In this document: piece after piece, positions 43,823 through 56,500 of the stretch
Position numbering within the stretch: the first letter of the stretch is position 1
Layout of the letters: each line of letters opens with the position of its first letter
Assembly: GCF_002105155.1 (NCBI RefSeq)
Contig: NW_019029006.1
Coordinates: 248,001-312,000, forward strand
Origin: Lobosporangium transversale
Taxonomy: Eukaryota > Mortierellomycota > Mortierellomycetes > Mortierellales > Mortierellaceae
DNA: 64,000 nt
Direction of reading: 5' to 3'
Made by a program: the position numbers and the translations under genes
Notes under the pieces: model-generated
What the model was told of the DNA's origin: nothing
The model's database searches: none
Seen by the model: only the letters and a program-made list of their open reading frames with translations

Positions 43823-45940
43823 ATTAGTCTTATACCTACAGTATAGGTCTTCTTAAACAAAAATTAGACAGTTTGACAGGCTATGTTCCTATTTGGATTG
43901 TAGATGGTCCTGATCAAAATTGGAAGGGAAATGTATTTTAGTGAGTAACAGAGCCATGAGATCCGTATATACTACTTTGAACTGACATCATGAACTGATT
44001 ATCACAATTTTTGGGGGGAGAAGGGGGAAGAGCCTTTCCCCCATTCCTCCGTTCGGAAAGTTGAGAGTGAGGAAGGAGCCTCAAGAGAGGCTGTTAATGA
44101 GACACGGAAGGCTGATGGGATAGTACATGATGGCAAGTGACTAGGCTGCTATCTTCTGGAATCAGAAGTGTGGTTGGCTGTATACGGAAATACACGTTTT
44201 TTTTAAAGTGCATAAGGGATTTCCCGAGCAATAAGAAAGATAAAAGGGTTGTAGACCACACGCTATTGATGGCAAGCAGAGCACAGACACAACATGTAGG
44301 AAGCAGAAATAGGTTGGGGATAGCCTTTGATGAAGTGTAGTGTGTAAAGCTGGATATTAATGAGGTGGAAGGGACATGTGTGTCGACTTTGTAGTAAGTC
44401 AGGACACGAGAACACGGCACAAATGTATTGAAGAGGGATTGAGTCGAATAGTAGGGAAGCACAATGACGAAAGAGGAGAACAGAGCCTGTGATATTGCGT
44501 AGGTGCACTGCAAAAAGGGGAGAGGTCAAAACGTTCTGTTGGACTATGATGGAACACGAAAAACTGAAAAGAAGCATCAAGTAGATTCGTCTTTCGCAGC
44601 AGCAATTGCTTCTCATTTGCTTATTCTCTTTCGTCTTCATTGCTTGTCATTGTCTACAGTCTTTGAGAGCTGTCTATTGCTTCTTTCATTCTTTTTTTTT
44701 TTTTGCTTTTATGTGTCATGTAGGAGGAATGGTAAATAGAATAAACCTTACAGAGAGAACAACAAGACAACAAGCGACCGGACAATGGGCGTGAAAGCAA
44801 GTGTTTGTGGGGAAGCAGGAGAAGAAGAGTGAGAAGAGTGAGAAGAAGAGTGGGAGGGCAAGCGTTGTTGAAGGTTATGATCGCAAAGGAGAGAAAGACA
44901 CAAAGAAGAAAGAAAAAAAAAGAGAGAGAAGTAAAAAAGAAAGTGTGAAGGAACAGAGACAAAAAAGAAATATGAATTTCGAATAACGTCATTGGTAACC
45001 AACGATTGGTTGAGAGGCCGTTATAACCTTACACAGTGTTTTCTCACACAAACAAATTTTCCAGCCTGCGACATCCCCCTTCTTTCCTTCCTTTTTCACT
45101 TTTCACTGAAGATGGTTTGCATGAGCAAACAACAAACTTGGACTGGGACTGAACGCCACGCTACACAGCGGTATCAGGCCAAATCGCGCATCCCTTTAAA
45201 ACCTTACTCACAGTCTCTGCTGCACACAAACTTCATTGAATAACATAGTCTGTATAATGAACATTCCCTCTTGTTGTGGAGTAAATCATACTTTTAAAAG
45301 CGGGTAAGATCAAACTGCCTTGCTAATCTCCATTGTCGTTGAACAGGAGCAATCGGATTAATATAAAAGTGATTATCCACGATTTCAAATGTGTGTGTGT
45401 ATGTGCCTGTTTGTGTGTTTTTTGCGTGTGCTATGTTATATTGTCATACTGTTGTTGTGTTGTTTATATTCATCAGCCAAAACTCCTCAGGGCTATTTCG
45501 GTATCCATAAACCATCCACACTGGAGGCAATGACGAGAAAAAAGATCTTCATCATAGTATACTGAGATGGACCGTGATACTTGAGGGCCCGGCTAAGTTG
45601 TTATTTGTTCAGAAAATCCTGTTTCCAACCTAATCATCCAGGGGAAAACGTGAGATCGGACAAATTTGCTTGATCCAGTGAAAAGGAAAAAAAAAAAAAA
45701 ACGATGTCATCTCCGTCTCCACTAGCTCATGCCCTGTTATTAGTCTAAATGCTATTGTTTTTCTTTCATGACTATTTTGTCTTTTTATTCTCTGTGTTGC
45801 AGTGACTTCTAGAACACACAGGGAGGACAAAAAAAAAGAATGACATGGGAGGGTCCCAACAGATTCTCAATGATGGCTCCTTGTACACGGTGCTAAAAAA
45901 GATTAAAGTAATAAAACTAAATATATATAATATGTGTATG

Positions 45941-45971
<31 letters not shown>

Positions 45972-47840
45972 ATCAATTGATAAGCTTTTCAAATTCTCTG
46001 ATTTAAGAATGACGAAGGTGAATTATCCATCCGACTTTACATCAACCCAACCATTCATATCGCTCATTGACTGCGCCAATTGACGTGGTTTTTACTCCCG
46101 TTGTCAACATTCCCATGCAGGCAAACGCTCCACACTTATTTTTATTCTCTTATTTTCTTCCTGCCTTGCCATTGCATACATTCATCCCTTGCTCATACAA
46201 CCCTTACCGGCAGCTACCAACTATTGTTTTCCAAAGGCTTCTATGTCCTAGTCCTTTGTAGAATAGGCATGTATATTTATGTAAAATATCCCGTCGAAGT
46301 TTTTGAAGCCAATCCAGGTCTTTACTATGTCCTTACATAGTATATACTTCAGTATGAGTGCTTACGAGCCCCATATAAAAGATGTTGGTCGCGGCAAAGC
46401 ATCCATGATTCGAAATTGTCATCACTAACTATCAATGTCTTGACGGGATTCTTGATGACTGCAGTAAAGACTATTCATCTCTCGCTAGTAAAATGAATAT
46501 AGAATAAAATCGAGCATTTTTTGACCCCATTGGGTTATAGATTAGGTCATAGTTTAACAAACATTTGAATAGCCATATTGTAAAAAAAAAAAAAAAAAAA
46601 AAGGTCCAGAGTGGCGCCTAATCGTTCGTCAATATCTACATGCACTGTTGGTCCGTAATCGTAAACCAGATGGGTAATTGACTAATAATGAAGAACTGTT
46701 GCCTTAAAGCTTCCAGATTTCTTTTAGTTCTTCTCGACTCTGGACCTGTTGAGGGACGGCGTGCTCACTCTGTATCAAGTCGCTAGTAGCAAACAGATAT
46801 GTAAGGACAGAGGTTCCAGAATATACCTGCCTTTATTTCAATAGGCAGAATCAAATCGGTACCTGGAGTACATGGACAGCACTTGCCTCTAATAGATTAA
46901 ACCTAAGGTGGAGTTATGATACAAATAACAACCCGCAAAAAAAAAAAAAAAAAAAAAAAGTATAAACAATAACCTGCCTGTGCAGCAACCCAGATGTTGC
47001 ACGTCTACTTCGACGATGAATATTGTGCGCTCATGAACGTTGGCAAATATATAAAAAAATGTCTTTGTTAAGGAGAGTATAATAAAGATCTGGTGGTAAT
47101 GGATAAAGTTGCTGTGGAGAGAAAGAATATCAAAGAACGAGAACATCGCTACAAAAAAAAAGAATTATATTTTGTCATATTATGAAGAAAGCAACGCTGC
47201 TGTGGGATAAATCCAAAAGCATTATTGTGTACATTCTACGCGTCGTAAAAGTGACTTTTCATGTTTCTATCCCCTTGTCGTTGAGCATATGATGTATTAG
47301 GCCGTCAAGATACGTCCTACAAGCTAAAGCAGAGTTGTTGACTCCAGCGCTATCACAGTGCAGATTATAGCGATCCTTATCCTGTCAAGACACCAGTTGC
47401 ACTCACAACAAGGTCTTTATGGCTTATATTCCCTGTGAGACCATACTACCAGTTTTTACCATGTCTTCTACAGATCAATACCAAGATCTGATGACGCCCA
47501 TTGCCCACATGCAGCAACACGCTATCAGTGCGGCACAGCTTCCTTGACCGAGATCAATGCGATAGTTCATCCATACAATGTTTTGTTGCATGTTTACCAC
47601 CAAGCCATGTTCCTTGACAATAAGTGTATCAGTTTCAAAATGTTTAAAGGGTCTGTTTTACTTGTAGGCATACACCAAGGCGAAGTAACTTCAATAATTG
47701 CTTCAAATTCTAGCTTTGACTTTATCATCTGCCCATGTCTTTTTGGCCCTCAAAGAACATGCATAGAGACGATTCTGGCACCTTGAGTATCTGAAAAATG
47801 TTACATATGCCCTTGAACCGTTGCGTCACTGTACCAGCTG
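43823..47840. other. 4-kb gene-poor region upstream of the bZIP gene
   Basis: The first kilobase is the bZIP promoter and leader. It includes a purine-rich plus-strand stretch (about 44810-44970, GAAGAAGAGTGAGAAG-like), which is pyrimidine-rich on the bZIP strand. Further on there is a TG-rich tract (45390-45440), an (AT)n repeat, A-runs near 46582-46602 and 46936-46958, and the 3' flank of the WLM protease gene. Only short, overlapping, domain-free frames are present. Confidence 0.5.
45941..45968. repeat. (AT)14 dinucleotide repeat
   Basis: A perfect AT tract of about 28 bp lies in the gene-poor region between the bZIP and WLM protease genes. Confidence 0.92.
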
Positions 47841-48721
47841 TCACCCCATGATCCATCGTGCCAGCTGGTGACATAGGAAAATTGTTTCTTCGTGCACTCG
47901 GAAGTAGTAGCCTTTGGGGGTCCAAGTGTATGGTGCATCCCTGAGAAGATTGAAGGCCAGTAGGCGAGTCTTTGAATCGCAAAGAAACTCCCAAGCCGGG
48001 TGCTGCTCAAAGTTGCAGTTGATGCAGCTAACGTGCCACGGATGTGGAGGCGATTGTTGACGCGCATGTCGAACTTGGTTCTGAGCAAGATTCTGACCTA
48101 GATACTGCTGTTGCTGCTGTTGTTGCTGGCGTTGAGGTGGAGGCAGTTGCCTTATAATGCCATGGGAGGGTTTCGGATAAAGGACATATTGTATATCCGT
48201 TGGAGCAGGATGGAGAGAGTTTGATCGTGCAGGCCCATACTCCGGAGCTTGTCCTTGCTGCTGCCATTTTTGGGTCTGTATCTGAGGACCACCAGTCATT
48301 TCAATGGACCTCAAGCCTTGATGTCTCTGTGTAGACAATAATGCAAGAAAACTAATGCCTAGTGTACCCCTGCTATCTTCATTAACTTTATCCTTTCCCA
48401 GAATCTTTGGAGCAGACAACGAGTAATATTCCTCTCGTAATTTGTCCCAAGTCCTATAAAAACTATCTCCATGACCATTATGGGCATTATGCGCCAGTTC
48501 ATGGAGCATAGTGTCCATAATCATGCCAAAGGGCAAAAACTGGGTTTGGTCATAGTTACTACGTAGACGGAGCAAAATTCTTTTGCCATGGTCAAAATTC
48601 AGACCATAAAGGTTTTCAGTAGTCATTTCTTCTAGAGAGCCGACTTTCCAACCGTAAGCTATCATGATTGGGCGGACCTTCATCCATGGTACAATGCAAA
48701 ATAGTGGGTTGAGAAAAAGTG

Positions 48722-48753
<32 letters not shown>

Positions 48754-48915
48754 TTGTAGTGTTTCCTGACAAGAGCAGCTGACAATCTTTACCTTTACTG
48801 CAATCTCACAAAGTATCTCAAAGGCTTTGATGCTGTAAGACATATGATCAAAGAACTCAACCTTGGACACATGGTCCAAATTCGAAGGCGACGGCGGGAT
48901 GTACCGGCGAAGCAT
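47841..48915 (-). CDS. WLM-domain metalloprotease (Wss1-like)
   Basis: Two exons, 48915-48793 and 48677-47841, phase 0, 319 residues. Exon 1 gives MLRRYIPPSPSNLDHVSKVE and a helix; exon 2 continues with KVRPIMIAYGWKVGSLEEMT and LYGLNFDHGKRILLRLR. The zinc site is intact: MLHELAHNAHNGHGDSFYRT, i.e. HELAH plus a third His, the WLM signature. Wss1-family proteases cut DNA-protein crosslinks and SUMO-tagged proteins. The C-terminal half is Gln-rich with an eight-Gln run, and holds only a weak CINC motif; I see no clear SUMO-interacting or p97-binding motif, and no complete RanBP zinc finger. The intron acceptor reads GAAG and the intron carries about 30 T on the coding strand, so the 5' border of exon 2 could move slightly. 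A C-terminal exon beyond 47841 cannot be excluded. Confidence 0.85.
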
Positions 48916-49119
48916 GGTAGTTTTTGGATGAAGGATATTGTCAATAAACGAGGCAGTATTTGAAGTATAAGAGAAAGACGGACAAAAAACAGGGATGAGG
49001 GTGTTTTATAGGCTACAAGAAAAGGATCAAGCAACAATTCTTTAAAAGCATTCTAGCCTACAAAAAAAAAAGGAGGGTTTCCTTGTAAATATGATGCTTT
49101 ATTTTTGGTTAACTGCCTT

Positions 49120-51050
49120 TTAGTCATCCTGTTCGCTTACAATAACGGCAGCCATGCCCTATAGAAAACAAAAATGGAATAATTCACAATTAAATCGTGG
49201 TCAGAAAAGCAATGAATATTAAGGTAGCATATCTCAACACTAGAAAAGTTGTGGTACTTTGTTAAGCTGATCTTATTTGAGCTTACCCCTCCAATGCCAT
49301 AGCACATCGAAATAACACCAATTTTCTCGCCAGTATAGTGCAACTGAGAGATCAGTGTAGCCATCTGTCTAGCACCTGTCATGCCTAACGGCTTTTGACG
49401 CGTAATAAAAAAAAGAAAAAAAAAAAGATAAATATGATGGCTTTTTCACTCAAGTAATAAGCTTTTATACCACATAAAGATATTGACTTACGTGTCCAAG
49501 AGCAATGGCGCCGCCTTTTGGGTTAACCTTGGCTGACTTGATGCCCAAAGTACGCACACAATATAAAGCTTGTGATGCAAAGGCTTCATTGAGCTCATAA
49601 ATATCCACATCGTCTACCTGCAAGCCCACATCCTTCAACACCGCAGGAATGGCCACTGCAGGGCCAATGCCCATGATCCTAGGAGGGCAACCCACTACTC
49701 TGGCTCCACACCAACGCGCTAAGATCGTGCAGCCCAATTCCTGAGCTTTGCTCCTTCGCATCAAAACCACTGCTGCTGCGCCATCCGACACTTGAGAGGC
49801 ATTACCAGCCGTAGTGGACCCATCCTTTTTAAAGACCGGCTTGAGTTTGCTCAATTTCTCTGCACTAGAACCAGTACGAGGGCCCTCATCTTTAGAGATG
49901 ATAACTTCCTTAACAATTTCTTTTTCTTGACCGGTAGTGGTGTCCTTCACAATTGACTTTTGTAATACTTTGACCGGGATGATCTCGGCATCGAACAGCC
50001 CTTGTTCTTGAGCCTTTAATGCCTTGGCATGCGATTCCGAAGCAAATGCATCTTGATCCTCACGTGTGATTGAGAAATCACTGGCCACATTCTCGGAGGT
50101 AATTCCCATGGGTACGAAGATATCGGCATTGCCAGGCCTTGCTTTGATCTGAGATGAAATCCGAGAAGGCATACTCTTGGAACCATAATCGTGGGTCATA
50201 GATTCGACGCCAGCGCCTAGAAAACCCATATAAGAATGAAATTAAAAAAAAAAAAAAAAAAAAAACAACAACAACAACAACAACAACAACAAACAAACAA
50301 ACAAAGTTCTCAAACATACCGATGCCGACATCAATCTCTCCAGCTCGGATAGCATTGGCGATATAGTTACAAGACTGGAGGCCAGAGGAGCATTGGCGAT
50401 TCAAAACACCATACGTTGTTGTGTAGGGGTATCCTAAAAAATTAAAGTCAGCGTACAGGAGTGGGGAGTTTTATTATGGCTATGATAGTATTTGCTATTA
50501 TTATCATTAATTACTATTGCTATTATTTTTCAGCTTACCAGCTGCGAACATGGCTGCACGTCCAACTTTGATGCCACCAAGCTCCTGAAGGACATTACCA
50601 GTCTGGATGTCATTTACAACCTTGGGATCGATCTTGGCGCGCTCAGCAGCAGCCTTTAGAATGACTGCGAGTAGATCCTCTGGATACATATCTTTAAAAC
50701 CACCTTTGCCAGCTCTGCAAATTGGTGTTCGGACCGCACTGTTCAAAGCAAATTAAGGTTTTGATTAGAACAAAGCATAGAGCAAGCCATTATGAATATT
50801 ATTATTTTTTTCCCAACATACGCTACGATCACTACATCGTCAGGATGTCTGTGATGAATTAAATGTTCACGGTTGGAATTGCTTCCTACAGCAAAGGAGC
50901 GCTTGCAAGGGTTAACAGTTGTTTCTCATAATGTGCTTCCATGATTCCTGTTACTGTCAATACTTCAGTCATCTAGGCATTTCCATTAGTATTACCAATG
51001 ATGTGGCCTTTGATTTGGTCAAGTCGTTTGTTGGTCGAGAGGGATGTCAT
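49120..51050 (-). CDS. POT1: Peroxisomal 3-ketoacyl-CoA thiolase
   Basis: Last step of peroxisomal beta-oxidation, cleaving 3-ketoacyl-CoA to acetyl-CoA. Seven exons, 51050-50996, 50885-50822, 50738-50539, 50433-50320, 50216-49492, 49391-49287, 49158-49120, all phases closing, 433 residues. The N-terminus carries a PTS2-type signal, RLDQIKGHI at residues 9-17, in the same place as the yeast enzyme's RL-x5-HL. Then DDVVIVAAVRTPICRAGKGG, the acylated cysteine in NRQCSSGLQS, ELNEAFASQALYC, the catalytic His in GHPLGMTGARQ (joined across an intron) and the second cysteine in ISMCYGIGGGMG. The usual HPLGCTG reads HPLGMTG, a change next to but not in the catalytic set. ATG 51050 was chosen because it places the targeting signal correctly. 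A GGAA-rich tract lies just upstream. Confidence 0.95.
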
Positions 51051-51085
51051 GGTTTCAAATATTAAACGTGGATGGGGATGAGGAT

Positions 51086-51134
51086 GAAGGAAAGGAAGGA
51101 AGGAGGATGGAAGGAAGGAGGATGGAAGGAAGGA
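51086..51134. repeat. GGAA/GGAGGAT-rich purine tract in thiolase leader
   Basis: Imperfect tandem GGAA units interspersed with GGAGGAT, pyrimidine-rich on the thiolase strand. The tract lies 36-84 bp upstream of the thiolase start codon. Confidence 0.75.
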
Positions 51135-51281
51135 ATGCCAAAGAGGGGTAGACAAATAGTCTTGAGGAAGGGGTACAATGGGTAAAACTTTAGGCAAGCC
51201 AACCAATGTTCACTCCGTCTCTCGGGTGCTCGGTCTTCATCTAATGTTTTTATTTCATCATTTAATATTACACTAAAACAC

Positions 51282-53573
51282 TCAGGATTTTAATTCGGTG
51301 CTCTCTCGAGGAGGGACCTCATCTGAAGATGCTTGTGAAGCTACTTGAGAAGATTCTTTGGCATCAGGCCCTTGCACAATATCATCTGGCTCATTATTGT
51401 TATCCTCTCCTAGAATGGCCTCTTCTGAGTTAGCTGGGGCTCCTATCTCAGTATCAGCAGTTGGTGCTGTCGAGTCTGTTGAATCATCGTTATCGGAAGA
51501 TGGCTTCTCTTGTTCATCAGATAGCGTTGTCAAGTTGGGCTCGGTTTCAAAACTTTCGACTTGAACGAGACCGCCATAGATACCCTCATCAAAGCATTTT
51601 AAAATATACTCCTGTACCGCACGTTTATAAACAACCAGGAACTCGTCTAAGATCTTTTGCTCGCTCAAAACCTTGGATTCCTCAGCTCCTTGGAGCTTGA
51701 ACCCAACGGCGTTAGAGTTATTTTGAGGTATTGATGTTGATGTTGGTCGAAGCGTTGAACGGAAGGCGCTGGGGCGCTCTCCAAAAATATGGTGGTCGTA
51801 TTTTTCTAGTCCGAAGTCTACGCGTGTCAGACTATCAACCAATATCTCTCGTAAAGGTATTGCAAGTGATAGTGGTGCAAGTAGTCGCAATGAATTGAGC
51901 GCTGTCAAATATGAATTGGTGAGATATGCGAGCGCAGGATAGTCCATAAGATAAGTTTGAGGAGACAAAGATGATGGCCCACTGCCTAATGTGATATCTG
52001 CGCTTGATGTTCTACTGAGGATTGAGGGTGTTGAAGCAGATGATAACGATGCAGATGTACGCCCTATTCCGCTGACCATCCATTGACTTGGCAATAACCA
52101 ATCAGGCTGGTTTCTTCCTTCGCCACCAAGGCTATCCAAAAACTCGTCTGCACCTCGCTGGAATGCTCCTCCGACGACTCGGATCACTGCCTCTTCAAAC
52201 AAGGATGTGACAAGATATCGCAAATCGAATCCAATTTTAGCCATATTGGCACCAAAATACATCAACTGTGTCAGAACTGACAATAAGGCGGAAGTATCAT
52301 GAATCTGCGGGATATGAAGTTTGAGTATACTGAATATTATCTGGGTCCGATAAGTGACAAAGTCGGCCAAGAGGTTTTCAGTCGTCCAATGGTGTTGCTT
52401 TTGATGACTGGCATGCTCTGCTTCTATACTTCCTGGTCCGCTTGCAGGCCCGGTGCCAGAGCCTTTACGGTCGATCGATGGCGATGACAATGATGAGAAG
52501 TTTGTAAGGTGGTCTGCACTGCCAAATATACTCTTGTAATATGTCATGATGTCGAACAGGCACTCGCGCGTCACATCAATATACTTTTTTAAATATCCAA
52601 ACGAATCACCTTTATGAAATACGATCTTGGATAGCTGTTGATCCATATATAGGCCTCTAGATTTAAGAAAAAGCATTTTGAGTGGCGTCTCATCCTCGAC
52701 TACTCCTACTGCACTGTTCATTGTTGCGGTTGAATAAAGCGATCCAGGCACAGTGCCTCTTCCTTTAGATGTCGCCGGTGCCGCCCCGCTCTGAAATTCA
52801 TCATCATCCGCCACTTCGTTTTGACTGCTGAAGTTTCCCATGCGCCGGAGGAAGCCAACGGTTCTCAATGCTACGGGTAGTTTAATTGGTTCCCTTAGCT
52901 GGGCTAGCAGCTGAATGAGCATCATTTCTTTGCCCTGCGCGACCTTGAGCTCGATCTCCTGAATAATTCCAATCCCCGGGTATCTCGAAATCAGCCGTTG
53001 CACATGGCTCGCCAACTCTAATGCCTCGTTGTAATACCCATTCCTTACACACGTCTCCATGAGTAGCGGGATTTCCAGTACCTCAAGTAACTGTGAATGA
53101 GTTGCCAGGACCGAGGAATATATATGTTGCTTCTCTAGAATAGGTGACACTTTGTCTGAGAACCCTGTGAGCGTGTCGATAAATTTTGGTATAATATCCT
53201 GGAAATGATCTAAATGTTGGCCAAGGGTCTCGAAGGTAGACTGGACATCCTGTTTACAGTCCTTGACAAGGATAAATGTTTTGTAATCGCGGAATGCTAA
53301 TTCTGACATGCTCCGCTCCACTTTGAGCTGTTCTTCACGTAGCCTCCCCGGTTCATTATGCAATGCTGTTGCTGGGAGAGAAGTGAGTCGGTTGAGGTAG
53401 TCTTTGGACCAACTTGTTGAAAGAAGCTCGCGTTTTTGTGATGGGACCTTTTCCAGGATCTTCTCAAATAGTGCATCCTGATCCGTACTGATGTTCAAAA
53501 CACTACTGTGGTTCATACGGGTCTCGTTGATATGTACACTTTGTGAATCTGGTCCTACATTATTGTTGGTCAT
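51282..53573 (-). CDS. COG8: Conserved oligomeric Golgi complex subunit 8
   Basis: A single uninterrupted frame of 763 residues, unusual here because the neighbours have many introns. The N-terminal Dor1/COG8 domain is plain: YLNRLTSLPATALHNEPGRL, LREEQLKVERSMSELAFRDY, IPLLMETCVRNGYYNEALEL, then RTVGFLRRMGNFS and FLKSRGLYMDQQL, and RECLFDIMTYYKSIFG. The order and spacing match COG8 of other fungi and animals. COG8 belongs to lobe B of the COG tethering complex, which guides retrograde vesicles within the Golgi. The last 130 residues are Glu/Asp/Ser-rich disorder, and there are Ser-rich inserts in the middle, as often in fungal versions. ATG 53573 is the first in frame after an upstream stop. 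Its stop is about 230 bp from the thiolase start. Confidence 0.92.
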   Translation of the reverse strand: MTNNNVGPDSQSVHINETRMNHSSVLNISTDQDALFEKILEKVPSQKRELLSTSWSKDYLNRLTSLPATALHNEPGRLREEQLKVERSMSELAFRDYKTFILVKDCKQDVQSTFETLGQHLDHFQDIIPKFIDTLTGFSDKVSPILEKQHIYSSVLATHSQLLEVLEIPLLMETCVRNGYYNEALELASHVQRLISRYPGIGIIQEIELKVAQGKEMMLIQLLAQLREPIKLPVALRTVGFLRRMGNFSSQNEVADDDEFQSGAAPATSKGRGTVPGSLYSTATMNSAVGVVEDETPLKMLFLKSRGLYMDQQLSKIVFHKGDSFGYLKKYIDVTRECLFDIMTYYKSIFGSADHLTNFSSLSSPSIDRKGSGTGPASGPGSIEAEHASHQKQHHWTTENLLADFVTYRTQIIFSILKLHIPQIHDTSALLSVLTQLMYFGANMAKIGFDLRYLVTSLFEEAVIRVVGGAFQRGADEFLDSLGGEGRNQPDWLLPSQWMVSGIGRTSASLSSASTPSILSRTSSADITLGSGPSSLSPQTYLMDYPALAYLTNSYLTALNSLRLLAPLSLAIPLREILVDSLTRVDFGLEKYDHHIFGERPSAFRSTLRPTSTSIPQNNSNAVGFKLQGAEESKVLSEQKILDEFLVVYKRAVQEYILKCFDEGIYGGLVQVESFETEPNLTTLSDEQEKPSSDNDDSTDSTAPTADTEIGAPANSEEAILGEDNNNEPDDIVQGPDAKESSQVASQASSDEVPPRESTELKS

Positions 53574-56500
53574 CTTGATTGCCTTCGGTCAATGGACCAG
53601 TGTAAAAAACGATGAGTGCGGCAGGATGAAATTTCGCGTGCTTCAAAAGTATGTGACTTGTTGTTGGACAAACATTTGTGAGAAGCGGCGACGCTCTTGA
53701 CCCATAAAAAAAAAACGAAGCAAGCTATAAAGTCGATTTATCTTACTTTATTAATATCTAAAATGATATGAATAAAATATGACAACCATATGCATACCCA
53801 CGCATATGGAGTCATTGCATTACTCTGCTAAATGAGCGATATTGCCTATATAAGACATCAAGCTTGTAGACTGCTTTATGGTAGAAAGGAGTTCGCTCAT
53901 TGCCAGCAGGAAAAAGCAGGCCTTAATGACAGTTTAAGTAGTAACGAGTTCTATTTCTCTCTGGCAACACCGCTTTGTTCAAGCCAACTTGGCTCTGGGA
54001 TCAGTATTCCAGACAAGCATAAGCTCAGTCGCGCATATTTCGCGTACACTCGGCCCTTGCCACGGATCTTGACCAATGTCTGTGCGCATGCATGATCAGT
54101 ACATGCAGTATGCGGATCCCGCGTTTCAAAGACCAATTTAGTCACTTTCATCCACATTCAAAATGTTCTCTTCGACTGTTGCAAGGGCAACGACAACGAG
54201 TGTAAAGCATGTCGCGAAGGACATTGTTTCAGAGACATTATTTTCAGTAAACTGAAAGCAAAAAAGGGTGATTTGGTTGTTAGTGCTCCAAGTCATAGGA
54301 TGGTTGCATGTAGAAACATATGATGACATAGATTATTGAGAGGTAATTCACACCTTAGGCTCTGTGGCAAAGCTGCCATCGGATACTTTGATTAAAACGT
54401 GAGGACAGGCATGTCTGCCAGCCCTTTGAAGAGCAAGCTTCGTCCCTTGAATGAGAAAAAGCTGATCAATACCTTATACAGTGACAACCCATTTGCAACG
54501 CCAATCCTCAAGCACTGCTTTCATAATAAATAAAAACCTCTGTCAATAACAAAGTTTCATTTATCCAACGTATCCTATGTCCAGCAGGAGTTGCCGATCA
54601 ACATAGGAATATCATAGAAAGCTTCTCTTGCGGAGCCGAGTGATCTACACCAACGACCTGGTGCTCAAATACAAGCGACGACAGTTAGGGGTTATGCTTG
54701 CAGAGACGAAAGATGGCGAAGATGATGAAGAGAATGGCGGTGAAAGAGAAGACTTGTTTAGGTTTGGTAACTACGATGTATTTCTCGATGAAGCCAAGAA
54801 ATATATCATAAGAGTCCGCATTGTAGTCGATTTGGGCGCCATTGAAACGCGTGCTTAGGGCACCTCAGGACATGGGTTTCTTGGATATGGCCCAGCATCA
54901 TTAACCTTTCGTACCATCATCTGTAGTTTGTCCTTCCTCTTCGACACATAAGCGGAGGCCACCTTAGTACTTCTGCCTCTATCTTTAACACCGTCTACTC
55001 CTTTACCGTCTTTGCTTCCTGACCCAGGTGCAGAGTCAGATGACGTATGACAGTATCAATCGGAAACACGGCTTAAAGGCACTTTCGAGTTTGGGAATGC
55101 AGTTTAGCGCACCTCAAACTGCCCACCAGCGCTTAATGCCTCGTTGTTGGGCTTGGCTCAGGTGAAAGGAATGCCCTGGCGACTACCTTGCCCAACCCAG
55201 CCTACCCTCAGTACAGCTATCGTTCGACGCTATCCCCTACATCGGCCCTATGGAGCCTTTCGTCCTCTTTTACAAGAATAAAGAGAAAGTGCATGGAACT
55301 GATGTCACAGAGTCAAGATGCTACCATTGACTTTGGATCGAGCTCATGGCTACTTGAATTGTCTCGTGGCAAACAAATCTATGTACATCCTTAGTATCTC
55401 AAGGAAACCAAGAGGTGTGTAAAGCCTTTTGGAATAGAAGGCCGCCTGGAAATGTTTGTTTTATCGCAGCAAGCAGTTACACTTCGGTGGCATCGCCAAA
55501 CACGTAAAGATGATATAACTTGAATCACAACGCTCTTGGATGCCCACCTCCTCCGACCTGAACGAATGTTCATTAAGGAGGGTTCCTTGGTGAGAGTGGC
55601 TAGGCTCTTGATCCTCTCTCTATGAGGCTTTCTGTGGGTGGTCTTTTCTTGATCAGCGCCTATGCTATCGACATGCAGGAAATAGTATACTGAGTCGAGT
55701 GCTTCCGACAAAAAAAGTGGGAAATGCATGCCAACCCGGATAGGTCTGCTTCTAATGCCATCTGCGGCAGCAAGTCAGCGAAGAGAAAGTCAAAAGCATG
55801 TCCACAGGGCATCGGTTTCGAAATAAGGGTTGATGGTCTCTTCTGGAAAGATCATAGTCCCAACTTGCCGTTTCTTGAGATGGTGCTAGAACCCAGTGGT
55901 ACCTATGTCTGTGTGTTATGATTTCGGTAGACCATTCAGGAAGCTATATCAGCGACCATGTCAGGCGCAAAGCTAACACACACTAATATAAATGTGAGAA
56001 AGACTTACTGTACTCACTCTCGGGCAAGCAGCATTCCGGGCGAAAAGAGGAAGTAGGATATTAAGCGGAAGTAAGTTAGGGATGCGATGAAAGGATGTGA
56101 AGGGAGATAAAGAGGAAAGAAGGGCAAGAAGGGCAAGAAGGGCAAGAAGGGCAAGAAGGGCAAGAAGTAACAAGAGAACAAAAGGCGAAGATGTCTCTCA
56201 TCACAACGATCGATTGTTAAAAAGTCCTGGTGTGGTAAAAGCAATTTCATATGCGCACAATTGATACGAGCGATCCCAAACCTTTTCAACAACAATTGCG
56301 GCAACAACAACACCGAAGAAAAAAAAAAAAAAAAAAAGATTACTAGGCTCTCAGTTAGAGTTGTGGTTATGGGTCAAACAATAGGTTCAATAGGTTGGGA
56401 AAAGAAAAACAAAAAACAAAAACAAATCCACATTACACTTTTTTTTACGCGTTTGTTTCGTCGACCAATCAATTCATCGAAAAGAGTGTCAAATCCACAC

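Noticed and set aside
56014-56313. A minus-strand frame with Leu-Leu-Ala repeats that looks like a membrane protein.
   Set aside because: It is produced by the nine-base tandem repeat at 56118-56167, with no start context or conserved flanks.
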